Shown piece after piece: positions 33,673-42,517 of a stretch of DNA of 64,000 bases. Every line of letters begins with the position of its first letter. The first letter of the stretch is position 1. Made by a program: the position numbers and the translations under genes. This stretch comes from Chitinophaga sp. GTDB taxonomy: Bacteria > Bacteroidota > Bacteroidia > Chitinophagales > Chitinophagaceae. The DNA is taken from contig NZ_JAFAIX010000007.1 of NCBI RefSeq assembly GCF_019236475.1, positions 62,001 to 126,000 of the forward strand. Direction: 5' to 3'. Below the pieces are notes generated by a model. The model worked only from the letters and a program-made list of their open reading frames with translations, searched no databases and was not told the origin of the DNA.

Positions 33673-36291
33673 ATGACGCGAAGATTATTGCTATCAGGAC
33701 TGCTGCTTTGTACTGCAGGCAGTCTGTCTGCCCAAGAACGGTATGAGCTCAACAGTGAATGGAAGTCGCTTCCGGTGAAGGAGGTGAAAATGGATGGAAA
33801 CCGCATCTCTCTTCCTGCTACGACGCTGAAAAACTGGGAACCCGCTACGGTTCCAGGTACGGTGCTGACCACCATGCTGAATAATAAGCAGGTGCCCGAT
33901 CCTTTCTATGGGATGAATAACCAAAAGATCCCGGATATCTTTTATACCGGTCCCGAATATTATACCCGTTGGTTTGTTAGAGATTTTAGGGAGATGCCAC
34001 CCGCTACAGACGGCCAAGTCTGGCTCCATTTCAGGGGTGTGAACGATGGATGCGATATCTACCTCAACGGTAAAAAAGTTAATGCAGCCAGGCACTATGG
34101 TGCTTACCTGCGCCAAACCTACAACATCACGGAATTTCTCGCTAAAGATGGGCATAACCGCTTGGCAGTAATCGTATATCCACCAGCAGTTCCCGGCGAT
34201 CCTAATGGCGGCCAGGGCGGCGATGGTACCATCGCTACAAATGTAGGCCCACAATACACAGCAGGGTGGGACTGGATCCAGCCTATGCGCGATAGAAATA
34301 CCGGTATCTGGGATAAAGTGACCATCGAAAAAACAGGTGCTGTTCGTATCCTCGATCCGCATGTAGTGACCACCGTGCCAGGCATACGCCAACCAGCCGG
34401 AAAACAAGCGCCCGCCATCATTCACGTGGAAGCTACCCTCCAAAACCCTACTACTAACAGCATCTCCGGTAAACTTAAATATGAGCTTGCAGGTAAATCG
34501 ATTCAGCAAGATGTAACCCTTGCTCCTAAAGGCGTTACAAAAGTGGTGTTGCCAGATCTGACCCTGGAAAATCCGAACCTTTGGTGGCCTGCTGGTTACG
34601 GCCCTCAAAACCTCTACCAGTTGCCTTTGGAATTCATCCGCGACGGAAAAGTAAGCGATAGGGAAGAGGTGGAATTCGGTATCCGCGAAATCCAAACGAC
34701 CTGGAATAATCACACGCGCAGCCGAGAAATACAAGTAAACGGACAACGTATATTCATCAAAGGTGGTAACTGGATCACCTCTGATGCGATGTTCCGCTTC
34801 TCTAAAGAACGCTACGACGCGGAAGTACGCTTCCATCGGGATATGAATCTGAACCTGATCCGCATCTGGGGCGGTAGCCTCACGGAAAGACCGGAATTCT
34901 TTGAAGCCTGCGATAAGTACGGCTTATTGGTATTCCAGGATTTCTGGATGTCGGGCGACTGCAATGGCCGCTGGCAAGATCCTAAGAAGAAAGACGATCA
35001 GTGGACACGCCGCCAATATCCTAATGACCATGGCCTGTTCATCGAAAGCGTAGCGGACCAAGTGAAAATGTTGCGCAATTATCCTTCATTGGCATTCTGG
35101 TGCGGAGGAAATGAAATCACGCCACCACAGGATATTTTAGCTGCTATGAAAGACAGCATTATCCCTACACTGGATGGTACCCGCTATTTCTTCGATTATT
35201 CCAACTCCGATAGTATGTCCTATAACTTCATCGGTGGAAACGGCGATGGGCCATACGGCATCCAAACAATCGCGCATTTCTGGGAAGATCGCACCTTCCC
35301 CTTTAATTCAGAAGTAGGATCAGTAGGTGTAGGTGATATCACATCCTTGAAACGCTTCTTGCCAAAGGAAAACCTCGTGGCGCCTGATTTCGCAAGTAAA
35401 TCCGTAGACAGCGTATGGGATTATCATAAATACATCGGCTATAATAACAGCATCGATCCATACGGTAAATCCAAAAACCTGGAAGACTGGGCCAATAAAG
35501 CGCAACTGGTGAACTACGATCAATACCGCGCCTTGATGGAAGGTTTCAGCGCACATATGTGGGATTGGTACACCGGTGCTATTATCTGGAAAACACAGAA
35601 CCCATGGACGGCCTTACGCGGACAGATGTACGATTACTACCTGGACCCAAATGCTTGTCTGTATGGCCTCCACAGCGGTAGCAAACCGCTCCATGCGATG
35701 TATAATCCTGTAGAGAAAATAGTGATGATCGTAAATAATACCTTCACTTATCACCGGGATCTCATGCTGGAAATTAACGCCTATGATATGGATGGAAAGC
35801 AAACTCCTCTAGGACAACTCTTCGTGGAAGCTACGCCTTCCTCTGTACAAAAACATGTAGAATTGAAGACGTTGGTCGATAAACTGAAAGCTAAGAAAGG
35901 CATCTTCCTGTCGCTTCGTCTACGTAACCTAAAGCAGGAAATTATAGACGATAACTGTTATTGGCTGCCAGATGAAAATGGTAACTACAGCGGTTTACAG
36001 GAGATGACCACCGTGAAACCAACGATAACGGCTATACGTAAATCAGGTGAAGTTGTAGTAACCGTGTCTAACCCAACTGGCGGTCCATTGGCTTTCTTCA
36101 ACAGAATTTCCCTGCTAGACGCCCAATCCAAAGAGCGTATCCTGCCAGTGTTTTACTCTGATAACTATATCACAGTACTGCCTGGAGAGAAAAAGGAAAT
36201 TGTTATCAGTGGCGAAAAAGCAGCGACGAAAAATACAGTGGTAGAAGTATTTGGTCATAATGTCGGAAAACAGTTGGTAGAGATTAAGTAA
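33673..36291 (+). CDS. Glycoside hydrolase family 2 (beta-mannosidase/exo-beta-glucosaminidase type)
   Basis: A signal peptide (LLLSGLLLCTAGSLSAQ) leads into a GH2 sugar-binding domain (WLHFRGVNDGCDIYLNGKKV), an Ig-like domain and the TIM barrel. The barrel contains LIRIWGGSLTERPEFFEACD, the acid/base Glu at about residue 481 in AFWCGGNEITPP, and the probable nucleophile Glu about residue 547 in FNSEVGSVG. C-terminal beta domains complete 872 residues. The pattern suits exo-beta-D-glucosaminidase or beta-mannosidase branches better than beta-galactosidase. It should release terminal sugars from oligosaccharides in the periplasm. It is followed by an SGNH hydrolase gene 52 bp downstream. Confidence 0.9.
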   Translation: MTRRLLLSGLLLCTAGSLSAQERYELNSEWKSLPVKEVKMDGNRISLPATTLKNWEPATVPGTVLTTMLNNKQVPDPFYGMNNQKIPDIFYTGPEYYTRWFVRDFREMPPATDGQVWLHFRGVNDGCDIYLNGKKVNAARHYGAYLRQTYNITEFLAKDGHNRLAVIVYPPAVPGDPNGGQGGDGTIATNVGPQYTAGWDWIQPMRDRNTGIWDKVTIEKTGAVRILDPHVVTTVPGIRQPAGKQAPAIIHVEATLQNPTTNSISGKLKYELAGKSIQQDVTLAPKGVTKVVLPDLTLENPNLWWPAGYGPQNLYQLPLEFIRDGKVSDREEVEFGIREIQTTWNNHTRSREIQVNGQRIFIKGGNWITSDAMFRFSKERYDAEVRFHRDMNLNLIRIWGGSLTERPEFFEACDKYGLLVFQDFWMSGDCNGRWQDPKKKDDQWTRRQYPNDHGLFIESVADQVKMLRNYPSLAFWCGGNEITPPQDILAAMKDSIIPTLDGTRYFFDYSNSDSMSYNFIGGNGDGPYGIQTIAHFWEDRTFPFNSEVGSVGVGDITSLKRFLPKENLVAPDFASKSVDSVWDYHKYIGYNNSIDPYGKSKNLEDWANKAQLVNYDQYRALMEGFSAHMWDWYTGAIIWKTQNPWTALRGQMYDYYLDPNACLYGLHSGSKPLHAMYNPVEKIVMIVNNTFTYHRDLMLEINAYDMDGKQTPLGQLFVEATPSSVQKHVELKTLVDKLKAKKGIFLSLRLRNLKQEIIDDNCYWLPDENGNYSGLQEMTTVKPTITAIRKSGEVVVTVSNPTGGPLAFFNRISLLDAQSKERILPVFYSDNYITVLPGEKKEIVISGEKAATKNTVVEVFGHNVGKQLVEIK

Positions 36292-36343
36292 AAAATTACA
36301 TATGAATTTTTTATTTTGTTTGCCAATCAATGGAAGACATGTT

Positions 36344-37006
36344 ATGAAAAAATGGTTGTTCGTACTGCTGTTGGCAGGTATTTCCACGCAGCTCGCAATG
36401 GCACAGGATAAGCCCAGGTTTTGGGACGATGTGCAGGTCATTAAAGCTTGGGATAAAATTTATTATCCGCCGGAACATCCGGTGTTGTTTATTGGTAGCT
36501 CATCTATCCGTGTATGGCACGACGTAGAACGTACATTTGCGCCGTATGTGGCCATGAACCGCGGTATCGGCGGGGCTATCATCAATGATATTACTTTTTA
36601 TCTCAATGATCTGGTATTTCCTTACAAGCCGAAACAAATCGTCATCTATGTAGGGGATAACGATATTCCTGAAGCTACGGCCACTGCCGATACCATACTG
36701 ATCCGCACAAAGGCCCTGTTGGAAGGTATCCGCGCTAAAATGCCGGAAGTCTCCATCTTGTATATGTCTATCAAGCCAAGTCCTTCCCGGGCTAAATGGA
36801 TGGATAAAGTGAAAGCCGCTAATGGATTGATACGCAGCTATATTGCTACGCAGCAAAATATGCGCTTTGTTGATATCTTCACACCCATGCTAGACGCGAA
36901 TGGCAATGCCCGCGCAGAGCTGTTCCGCAACGATATGTTGCACATGAACAGTAAAGGATATAACATCTGGAAAAAAGCGATTTTGCCGTACCTGATAAAA
37001 GGTTAA
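36344..37006 (+). CDS. SGNH/GDSL-family hydrolase
   Basis: I take the ATG at 36344 (MKKWLFVLLLAGISTQLAMA), which starts a clean signal peptide; an ATG at 36302 would add 14 residues before it. SGNH blocks are visible: the nucleophile Ser in LFIGSSSIRVW, the Gly block in NRGIGGAIINDI, the Asn block in IYVGDNDIPE, and the Asp-His pair in NDMLHMNSKGY. Members are lipases, acyl esterases or carbohydrate deacetylases. Cotranscription with the GH2 gene suggests removal of acyl groups from the same glycan. Confidence 0.88.
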   Translation: MKKWLFVLLLAGISTQLAMAQDKPRFWDDVQVIKAWDKIYYPPEHPVLFIGSSSIRVWHDVERTFAPYVAMNRGIGGAIINDITFYLNDLVFPYKPKQIVIYVGDNDIPEATATADTILIRTKALLEGIRAKMPEVSILYMSIKPSPSRAKWMDKVKAANGLIRSYIATQQNMRFVDIFTPMLDANGNARAELFRNDMLHMNSKGYNIWKKAILPYLIKG

Positions 37007-37019
37007 CAATTTATTCTAT

Positions 37020-37050
37020 AGCCCGGGAATTGGCTCTTCCCGGGCTTTTT
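37020..37050 (+). terminator. Rho-independent terminator after the SGNH hydrolase gene
   Basis: The perfect 10-bp stem agcccgggaa/ttcccgggct (37020-37029 with 37037-37046) with a 7-nt loop is followed by TTTTT. It begins 13 bp after the stop at 37006. Confidence 0.9.
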
Positions 37051-37118
37051 GTCTCCCGATATACTACACTTCTCATTACAATAAACTGTTATACAAACGC
37101 AGCATAAAAAAATCAGGG

Positions 37119-37126
37119 TATATTTG
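37119..37126 (+). promoter_or_regulatory. Putative -7 promoter box of the histidine-kinase gene
   Basis: TATATTTG fits TAnnTTTG exactly. No TTG is found 17-23 bp upstream. The predicted start is only about 3-4 bp ahead of the ATG at 37134, so either the mRNA is nearly leaderless or the true start is the in-frame ATG at 37173. Confidence 0.4.
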
Positions 37127-37133
37127 TAGCCCT

Positions 37134-38462
37134 ATGCTGAAGAAACTGCGGAAATTCATATACGATAGAATAATGTATTATGTCAATGCCATTGTGGGCT
37201 TTGGCGTTTTCCCAGGCATGCCTTTTCTTGAAGTTAGAAGAACTAAGTTGCTGAACCTCTTGGCGCTTCCTTGTATCCCTTTCATGGCTTTTTTTGCAAT
37301 ATTGAATCTTATCCAAGGAAGATACCTGCTTTCAGCACTCAACCTCACCACTACGCTGGGTTCTGCGATGGTGCTACTGTTGCATCATTACCGTCGCTAT
37401 CTCTGGGCGCGACTAGCACTCATCGTTACCAGTTCCATTGTATTTACATTTACTGGATTCGTTTATCATAACGGGTCCGAATATTTCCTTTTTAATATTA
37501 TGATCATCATAGTATTGGTCTATGATAATAAATGGGTGATAACGATCTCCTGTTTGGCCCTGATAGCGGCATTCCTGGGGATTGTTTACTTCCCGCAACA
37601 TATACCAGGTCTCACGCCGGTTCCTGAAGGAAGAGTATGGATAAATGCTGTTATCGCGCTGGTATTCCCAATGGTTGGTCTCACGTTCTTCAAATACATT
37701 CAAACTGATTATCAGAAAGAAATCGAAGCGCAGCAACAGTCTCTCCAAAACATGAATAAAGACAAGGAGAAATTGTTTTCCATCGTGGCGCATGATATCA
37801 GAAGTCCGCTCGCTACCCTGGAAGTCTTGCTGGATATGTTCCTTAAAGGAGAATACCCAGAAAAAGATATGCAGGAAGCGGCCCAAGTATTGCATGAGAA
37901 AGTCTCCCAACTAGGAGGCTCTCTGGACAATATATTGCGATGGAGTACACGCAGTATGAAAGGGATTCAATCAGCGCCCGAAATCTTCCCACTACTGCCC
38001 CTCATGACGGAAGTGCTTTACTTTTTCCGACTCAGCTTACTCCAGAAAAATATTACCGTCGACATGCAAGTGCCGGAATCCCTGACACTCTATGCCGATC
38101 GCGATCAGGTATCCGTGATCCTCCGTAATTTCCTCAGTAATGCGTTGAAATTCTCTTATGCCGGTGGCCGTGTTACCATCGAAACCCATGCAGTACAGGA
38201 TAAAGTATCCATCGCCTTTCATGATCAAGGAACAGGTATGACTCCTAAACAGGTAAATGAGCTGTTTTCCTATAATCAACATCCGGAATATGGTACCAAT
38301 GGCGAAAGAGGTACTGGTTTAGGACTGGTGCTTTGCCGGGAATTTGCCCAGCAGAATGGGGGAAGTATTACGGTAGACAGCCTGCCCGGGAAAGGGACTA
38401 GTCTCACTATTCTCCTGCCTGCACACGGCCCTCACGAAGAAGAGGAAGAACATTTCAATTAA
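37134..38462 (+). CDS. Membrane sensor histidine kinase
   Basis: About six membrane helices occupy residues 50-200 (LALPCIPFMAFFAILNLI, then others) without a periplasmic sensor domain. A short coiled coil leads to the HisKA region KLFSIVAHDIRSPLATLEVL with phospho-acceptor His about residue 220. The HATPase domain has the N-box VILRNFLSNALKFS, the G1 box FHDQGTGM and the G2 box GTGLGLVLCREFA. The C-terminus is acidic. No response regulator is encoded nearby, so it is an orphan kinase here. An alternative start at 37173 is suggested by the promoter position. Confidence 0.88.
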   Translation: MLKKLRKFIYDRIMYYVNAIVGFGVFPGMPFLEVRRTKLLNLLALPCIPFMAFFAILNLIQGRYLLSALNLTTTLGSAMVLLLHHYRRYLWARLALIVTSSIVFTFTGFVYHNGSEYFLFNIMIIIVLVYDNKWVITISCLALIAAFLGIVYFPQHIPGLTPVPEGRVWINAVIALVFPMVGLTFFKYIQTDYQKEIEAQQQSLQNMNKDKEKLFSIVAHDIRSPLATLEVLLDMFLKGEYPEKDMQEAAQVLHEKVSQLGGSLDNILRWSTRSMKGIQSAPEIFPLLPLMTEVLYFFRLSLLQKNITVDMQVPESLTLYADRDQVSVILRNFLSNALKFSYAGGRVTIETHAVQDKVSIAFHDQGTGMTPKQVNELFSYNQHPEYGTNGERGTGLGLVLCREFAQQNGGSITVDSLPGKGTSLTILLPAHGPHEEEEEHFN

Positions 38463-38782
38463 GAGTATTTTGTACATTTATAATAATAAATTCTCCTTAA
38501 TTAATACTTGATATTCATTTTTTTACTATTTTTCGGGCCCTGAAAATTATAGTTGTTCTTTTACAACAGGAACAACGTTTTGAAAATATAGATTTTGCTT
38601 ATGAGGTAGACGGGCCGGATTTTATTCTTATTACCGGCCCCTCCATAACTACCTTGCCTATACGATACTAGTCGGTGCTTCCCCGGCAGTCTGATGACAG
38701 TTGCTTCTCCTACATTTGATACAGTTGGAATAAACTTTTGGCAACGACAGGTGTTAACCACTTGATGTAACGCCACCACAGT
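38463..38782 (+). other. 320-bp non-coding region upstream of the cfa gene
   Basis: No convincing coding sequence is seen. It contains two hairpin-capable inverted repeats, gttgttc/gaacaac (38552-38558 with 38570-38576) and gggccgg/ccggccc (38612-38618 with 38634-38640), neither followed by a T-run on the plus strand. The only exact TAnnTTTG is at 38711. The 5' part is AT-rich. Confidence 0.5.
38711..38718 (+). promoter_or_regulatory. Putative -7 promoter box of the cfa gene
   Basis: TACATTTG matches TAnnTTTG exactly, 64 bp ahead of the ATG at 38783. No well-spaced TTG is present upstream, so support is partial. Confidence 0.35.
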
Positions 38783-39901
38783 ATGGAACGCAGCAAAAAT
38801 ATGGTGACCAAGCTCCTGGACTCCGCAGGAGTACATGTCAATGGCAATCAGCCTTGGGATATCACCGTCCATAACGATCATTTCTATCCTGGAGTACTCA
38901 AACATGGCTCCCTGGCCCTCGGCGAAGCCTATATGGCCGGATGGTGGGATTCACCGAACCCGGATGAAATGATTTGTCGCATCCTCTCCGCGAAACTGGA
39001 AGATAAAATAAGAGCTAGCTGGCAATTGAAAAAAGATATCCTGCTGTCGCGTATCTTCAACTTCCAACATCCGGAACAGTCCTTTAAGAACGGCCGTAAA
39101 CACTACGATCTAGGAAACGATCTCTTCGAAATCATGCTAGACAAACGCATGACGTATACCTGCGGTTTTTGGGAAAATGCTACCAGTCTGGATGAAGCCC
39201 AGGAAAATAAACTGGATCTTTCCTGCCGTAAACTCCATTTGAAGCCAGGAATGAAGGTATTGGACATCGGATGCGGATGGGGAAGTTTTGCCAGGTTTGC
39301 TGCCGAGAGATACGGCGCCCACGTGACGGGCATCACTGTCTCCAGAGAACAGGCGGAGCTAGCCAAAGCTCGTTGTGTTGGACTTCCTGTAAATATTCGT
39401 GTAATGGACTATCGCAGCCTAAACGAAAAGTTTGATGCCATTGCTTCCCTGGGTATGTTCGAACACGTGGGATATCGTAACTATCACGCCTATATGCAAG
39501 TGGCCCGCCAATCCCTGGAGGACGGCGGCCTTTTTCTATTGCATACCATCGGTGGTAACAAATCTCACTCTATGGCCGATCCCTGGCTGGATAAATATAT
39601 CTTCCCACATGCGAATATCCCGTCTATTGCGCAGATAGGGAAAGCGATGGAAGACTTTTTCATCATGGAACACTGGGAGAATTTCAGTACTGATTACGAT
39701 AAAACGCTGATGGCCTGGTACCATAATGTCAATGATAAATGGGATGAACTGGCGAATGCATATGACGTGGTATTTCATCGCATGTGGAACTATTACCTAT
39801 TGTCTTGTGCAGGCTCCTTCAGGGCCAGAGACAGCCAGTTATGGCAGGTAGTCCTTTCTCCAAACGGTGTTCGAGGAGGTTATAAAATTGCGGCAGACTA
39901 A
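38783..39901 (+). CDS. cfa: Cyclopropane-fatty-acyl-phospholipid synthase
   Basis: The 372 residues align by eye with E. coli Cfa along the whole length. Landmarks are LGEAYMAGWWD near residue 50, KHYDLGNDLFEIMLD, the SAM-binding VLDIGCGWGSFARFAAERYG, SLGMFEHVGYRNY, FLLHTIGG, DKYIFPHANIPS and the final CAGSFRARDSQLWQVV. The enzyme transfers a methylene group from S-adenosylmethionine to unsaturated acyl chains of membrane phospholipids. It acts at the inner membrane and is usually linked to stationary-phase or acid stress. It is followed 47 bp later by a P-type ATPase gene on the same strand. Confidence 0.95.
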   Translation: MERSKNMVTKLLDSAGVHVNGNQPWDITVHNDHFYPGVLKHGSLALGEAYMAGWWDSPNPDEMICRILSAKLEDKIRASWQLKKDILLSRIFNFQHPEQSFKNGRKHYDLGNDLFEIMLDKRMTYTCGFWENATSLDEAQENKLDLSCRKLHLKPGMKVLDIGCGWGSFARFAAERYGAHVTGITVSREQAELAKARCVGLPVNIRVMDYRSLNEKFDAIASLGMFEHVGYRNYHAYMQVARQSLEDGGLFLLHTIGGNKSHSMADPWLDKYIFPHANIPSIAQIGKAMEDFFIMEHWENFSTDYDKTLMAWYHNVNDKWDELANAYDVVFHRMWNYYLLSCAGSFRARDSQLWQVVLSPNGVRGGYKIAAD

Positions 39902-39948
39902 TGAAAATGCTTACCTTCAATGCTATATAGCATCATAACCTCGGAAAT

Positions 39949-42462
39949 ATGGCGGATCACAGGAATATACCAGACCACATTAAAGGTCTGGACGACGCTG
40001 CTGTACTGGCATCACGTAAGCAGCATGGCACCAATGAATACGCAACAGAAGGTAAAAGCAAAATCCTTGAAATACTCCTGGAACTGCTCTCTGAACCCAT
40101 GCTGATACTGCTCATCGCAGTGACCATCATCTACTTTATTCTCGGTGAAACAAGCGAAGCCTATTTTATGCTGGCAGCCATTGTACTGGTGACGGGTATT
40201 TCCTTTTACCAGGAAGGCCGTAGTAATAAGGCATTGGCAGCCCTGAAGAAAATCAATCAACCTTTGAGCATGGTGGTGCGAAAAGGTAAAATTATCAGTA
40301 TTCCCACCGCTGAAATGGTGGTAGGAGATGTGATGGTCGTGGAAGAAGGCAACACCATTAATGCAGATGGATATGTGCTCCATGCAAACGATTTTTCTGT
40401 CAATGAATCTGCCCTTACCGGTGAAGCCTATACGGTGTTTAAATCTGCTGATGGTGATAAACAAGTGTTGAGTGGCACGCTGGTAGCCTCTGGACTGGCC
40501 TTTGCCAAAGTAGAGCAGGTGGGCAGCCACACGAAAATAGGCCAACTAGGCACCGCTATCCTTACCATCAAGGATGAGCCCACCTTACTCCAGAAACAGA
40601 TTACCAGTTTTGTAAAAGGCATGGCGATCATTGGCGTGGCGGTATTCATGGCGGTATGGGGGTATAATTTTTATATCAGTGGCAGTTTGATTGATAGTCT
40701 GCTCAAAGGCCTTACCCTGGCGATGTCTATCCTTCCGGAGGAAATCCCTGTGGCCTTCACTACGTTTATGGCGCTTGGTGCGCGCCGACTCATGCAGGTT
40801 GGTATCATTGTCAAGAAAGTGCGTACAGTGGAAGCATTAGGTAGTGCTACGGTGATATGTACAGATAAAACGGGTACTATCACCGAAAACAGTATGCAGT
40901 TGCATGATGTATATGCAGCCGATAATGATACTTTATACAACAGTAATAACTGGGAAAACGATACTGCCAAAGCGATTATCAATATGTCGATGTGGGCAAG
41001 CGAGCCAGTGCCGTTTGATCCGATGGAAAAGACTTTGCATCATATCTACGGCAAACTCAATAAGGATGATCTTCGTACTCGTTTCAGCATCGTACATGAG
41101 TATCCGTTAGGGGGTACACCGCCCATGATGACACATATATTTGAAGATAAATCTGGCCATCGAATCATTGCCGCGAAAGGTGCGCCAGAAGCGATTTTGG
41201 CGGTATGTGGCCTGTCGGATGAAATCAAGTCGCGCATCAGTAAAAAACAACTGGAACTCTCCTGTCAAGGATACCGCGTATTGGCAGTCGCCACTTCTGA
41301 TTTTCAAGGATATGATTATCCCACAGAACAGCAACAATTGCCATTCACTTTCATGGGATTGATCACTTTCTATGATCCGCCAAAAGCGAATATCAAAGAG
41401 GTATTTGATAAATTTTATGATGCAGGCATCGTAGTAAAGATTATTACGGGAGACAACAGCGCCACCACGCGGGCCATTGCCCAGCAAGCAGGGTTGCGTA
41501 ACGCTACGGAAACCATCGACGGTAGTGAACTGATGAAATTAGATGAGAAAGAACGTCAGGAGAAAATGGAGTCTATCAATATTTTTACGCGCATGTATCC
41601 GGAGGCGAAACTAGCCGCTATCAATGCATTGAAGGCAGATAATGAAATCGTAGCGATGACCGGCGATGGCGTAAATGATGGTCCTGCGCTGAAAGCGGCC
41701 CATATCGGCATTGCGATGGGCGCCAAAGGTACGGAGATCGCCAAGCAGGCGGCAGCGCTTATCCTCAGTACGGATGATCTCAGCGGCATGGTGGATGCGG
41801 TAGCTATGGGCCGAAGAATTTATAACAATATACGTCGCGCAGTACTATATATCGTGGCGATTCATATTCCCATTATTCTCACGGTATCGCTGCCACTGTT
41901 CCTAGGATGGTTATATCCCAATATTTTCACGCCTATGCACGTGATTTTCCTGGAACTGGTGATGGGTCCTACTTGCTCGGTGGTATATGAAAATGAACCG
42001 ATGGAGAAAAACACTATGAAGGTGCCCCCTAGGCCATTGAATGAAACTTTTCTCAGTTGGGAGGAAATGGGCCGAAGCATATTGCAAGGGGTAGTCATTA
42101 CCATCGGCGTACTAGGCGTATACAAGTGGGCAGTAGCACAGGGATATAAAGAGCAACTCACTCGTAGTATGGTATTCACAACGCTCATCATCGCCAATAT
42201 TTTCCTCACTATGGTTGATAGGTCTGCCTATTATTCTTTTATCACTAGTATGAAAAATCGCAATATGCTGATGGTCGGCGTGATTACCTTCACCCTCTTG
42301 GTAACGGCCATCATGCTATATGTACCCGCTGTGGCCAACTTATTCAGCATAGATCCGCTGAACATGCGGCAATTGCTGATATGTACCGGTGCTGGTTTAC
42401 TCAGCGTACTTTGGTATGAAGTGGTAAAATTCTTCAGAAGAAAACAACAGCCTTTGCATTAA
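39949..42462 (+). CDS. Cation-translocating P-type ATPase (P2-type, Ca2+-ATPase-like)
   Basis: The 837-residue protein has the P-type ATPase layout: an N-terminal cation_ATPase_N segment, an actuator motif in ESALTGEAYTVF, the helix with SILPEEIPVAF (ion-binding PEE/PEG position), the phosphorylation site ICTDKTGTITEN (Asp about residue 306), KGAPEAIL in the nucleotide domain, and MTGDGVNDGPALKAAHIGIA. Ten membrane helices are expected, four of them after the hinge. The absence of CPC excludes heavy-metal pumps; the type fits a bacterial Ca2+ or related divalent exporter. The 3' end overlaps a terminator. Confidence 0.92.
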   Translation: MADHRNIPDHIKGLDDAAVLASRKQHGTNEYATEGKSKILEILLELLSEPMLILLIAVTIIYFILGETSEAYFMLAAIVLVTGISFYQEGRSNKALAALKKINQPLSMVVRKGKIISIPTAEMVVGDVMVVEEGNTINADGYVLHANDFSVNESALTGEAYTVFKSADGDKQVLSGTLVASGLAFAKVEQVGSHTKIGQLGTAILTIKDEPTLLQKQITSFVKGMAIIGVAVFMAVWGYNFYISGSLIDSLLKGLTLAMSILPEEIPVAFTTFMALGARRLMQVGIIVKKVRTVEALGSATVICTDKTGTITENSMQLHDVYAADNDTLYNSNNWENDTAKAIINMSMWASEPVPFDPMEKTLHHIYGKLNKDDLRTRFSIVHEYPLGGTPPMMTHIFEDKSGHRIIAAKGAPEAILAVCGLSDEIKSRISKKQLELSCQGYRVLAVATSDFQGYDYPTEQQQLPFTFMGLITFYDPPKANIKEVFDKFYDAGIVVKIITGDNSATTRAIAQQAGLRNATETIDGSELMKLDEKERQEKMESINIFTRMYPEAKLAAINALKADNEIVAMTGDGVNDGPALKAAHIGIAMGAKGTEIAKQAAALILSTDDLSGMVDAVAMGRRIYNNIRRAVLYIVAIHIPIILTVSLPLFLGWLYPNIFTPMHVIFLELVMGPTCSVVYENEPMEKNTMKVPPRPLNETFLSWEEMGRSILQGVVITIGVLGVYKWAVAQGYKEQLTRSMVFTTLIIANIFLTMVDRSAYYSFITSMKNRNMLMVGVITFTLLVTAIMLYVPAVANLFSIDPLNMRQLLICTGAGLLSVLWYEVVKFFRRKQQPLH

Positions 42463-42481
42463 TTACAAAGGCTGTCTTTTT
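42447..42481 (+). terminator. Rho-independent terminator overlapping the ATPase stop codon
   Basis: The perfect 10-bp stem acagcctttg/caaaggctgt (42447-42456 with 42466-42475) encloses the TAA stop at 42460-42462 in its loop and is followed by a T-rich stretch. Confidence 0.85.
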
Positions 42482-42517
42482 CGTATACACGTTATAGTTA
42501 TATCTAGGAGTAAAAAT

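Noticed and set aside
33694-34836. Antisense open frame of 380 codons in the GH2 gene
   Set aside because: Mirror of GH2 codon bias; no domain seen.
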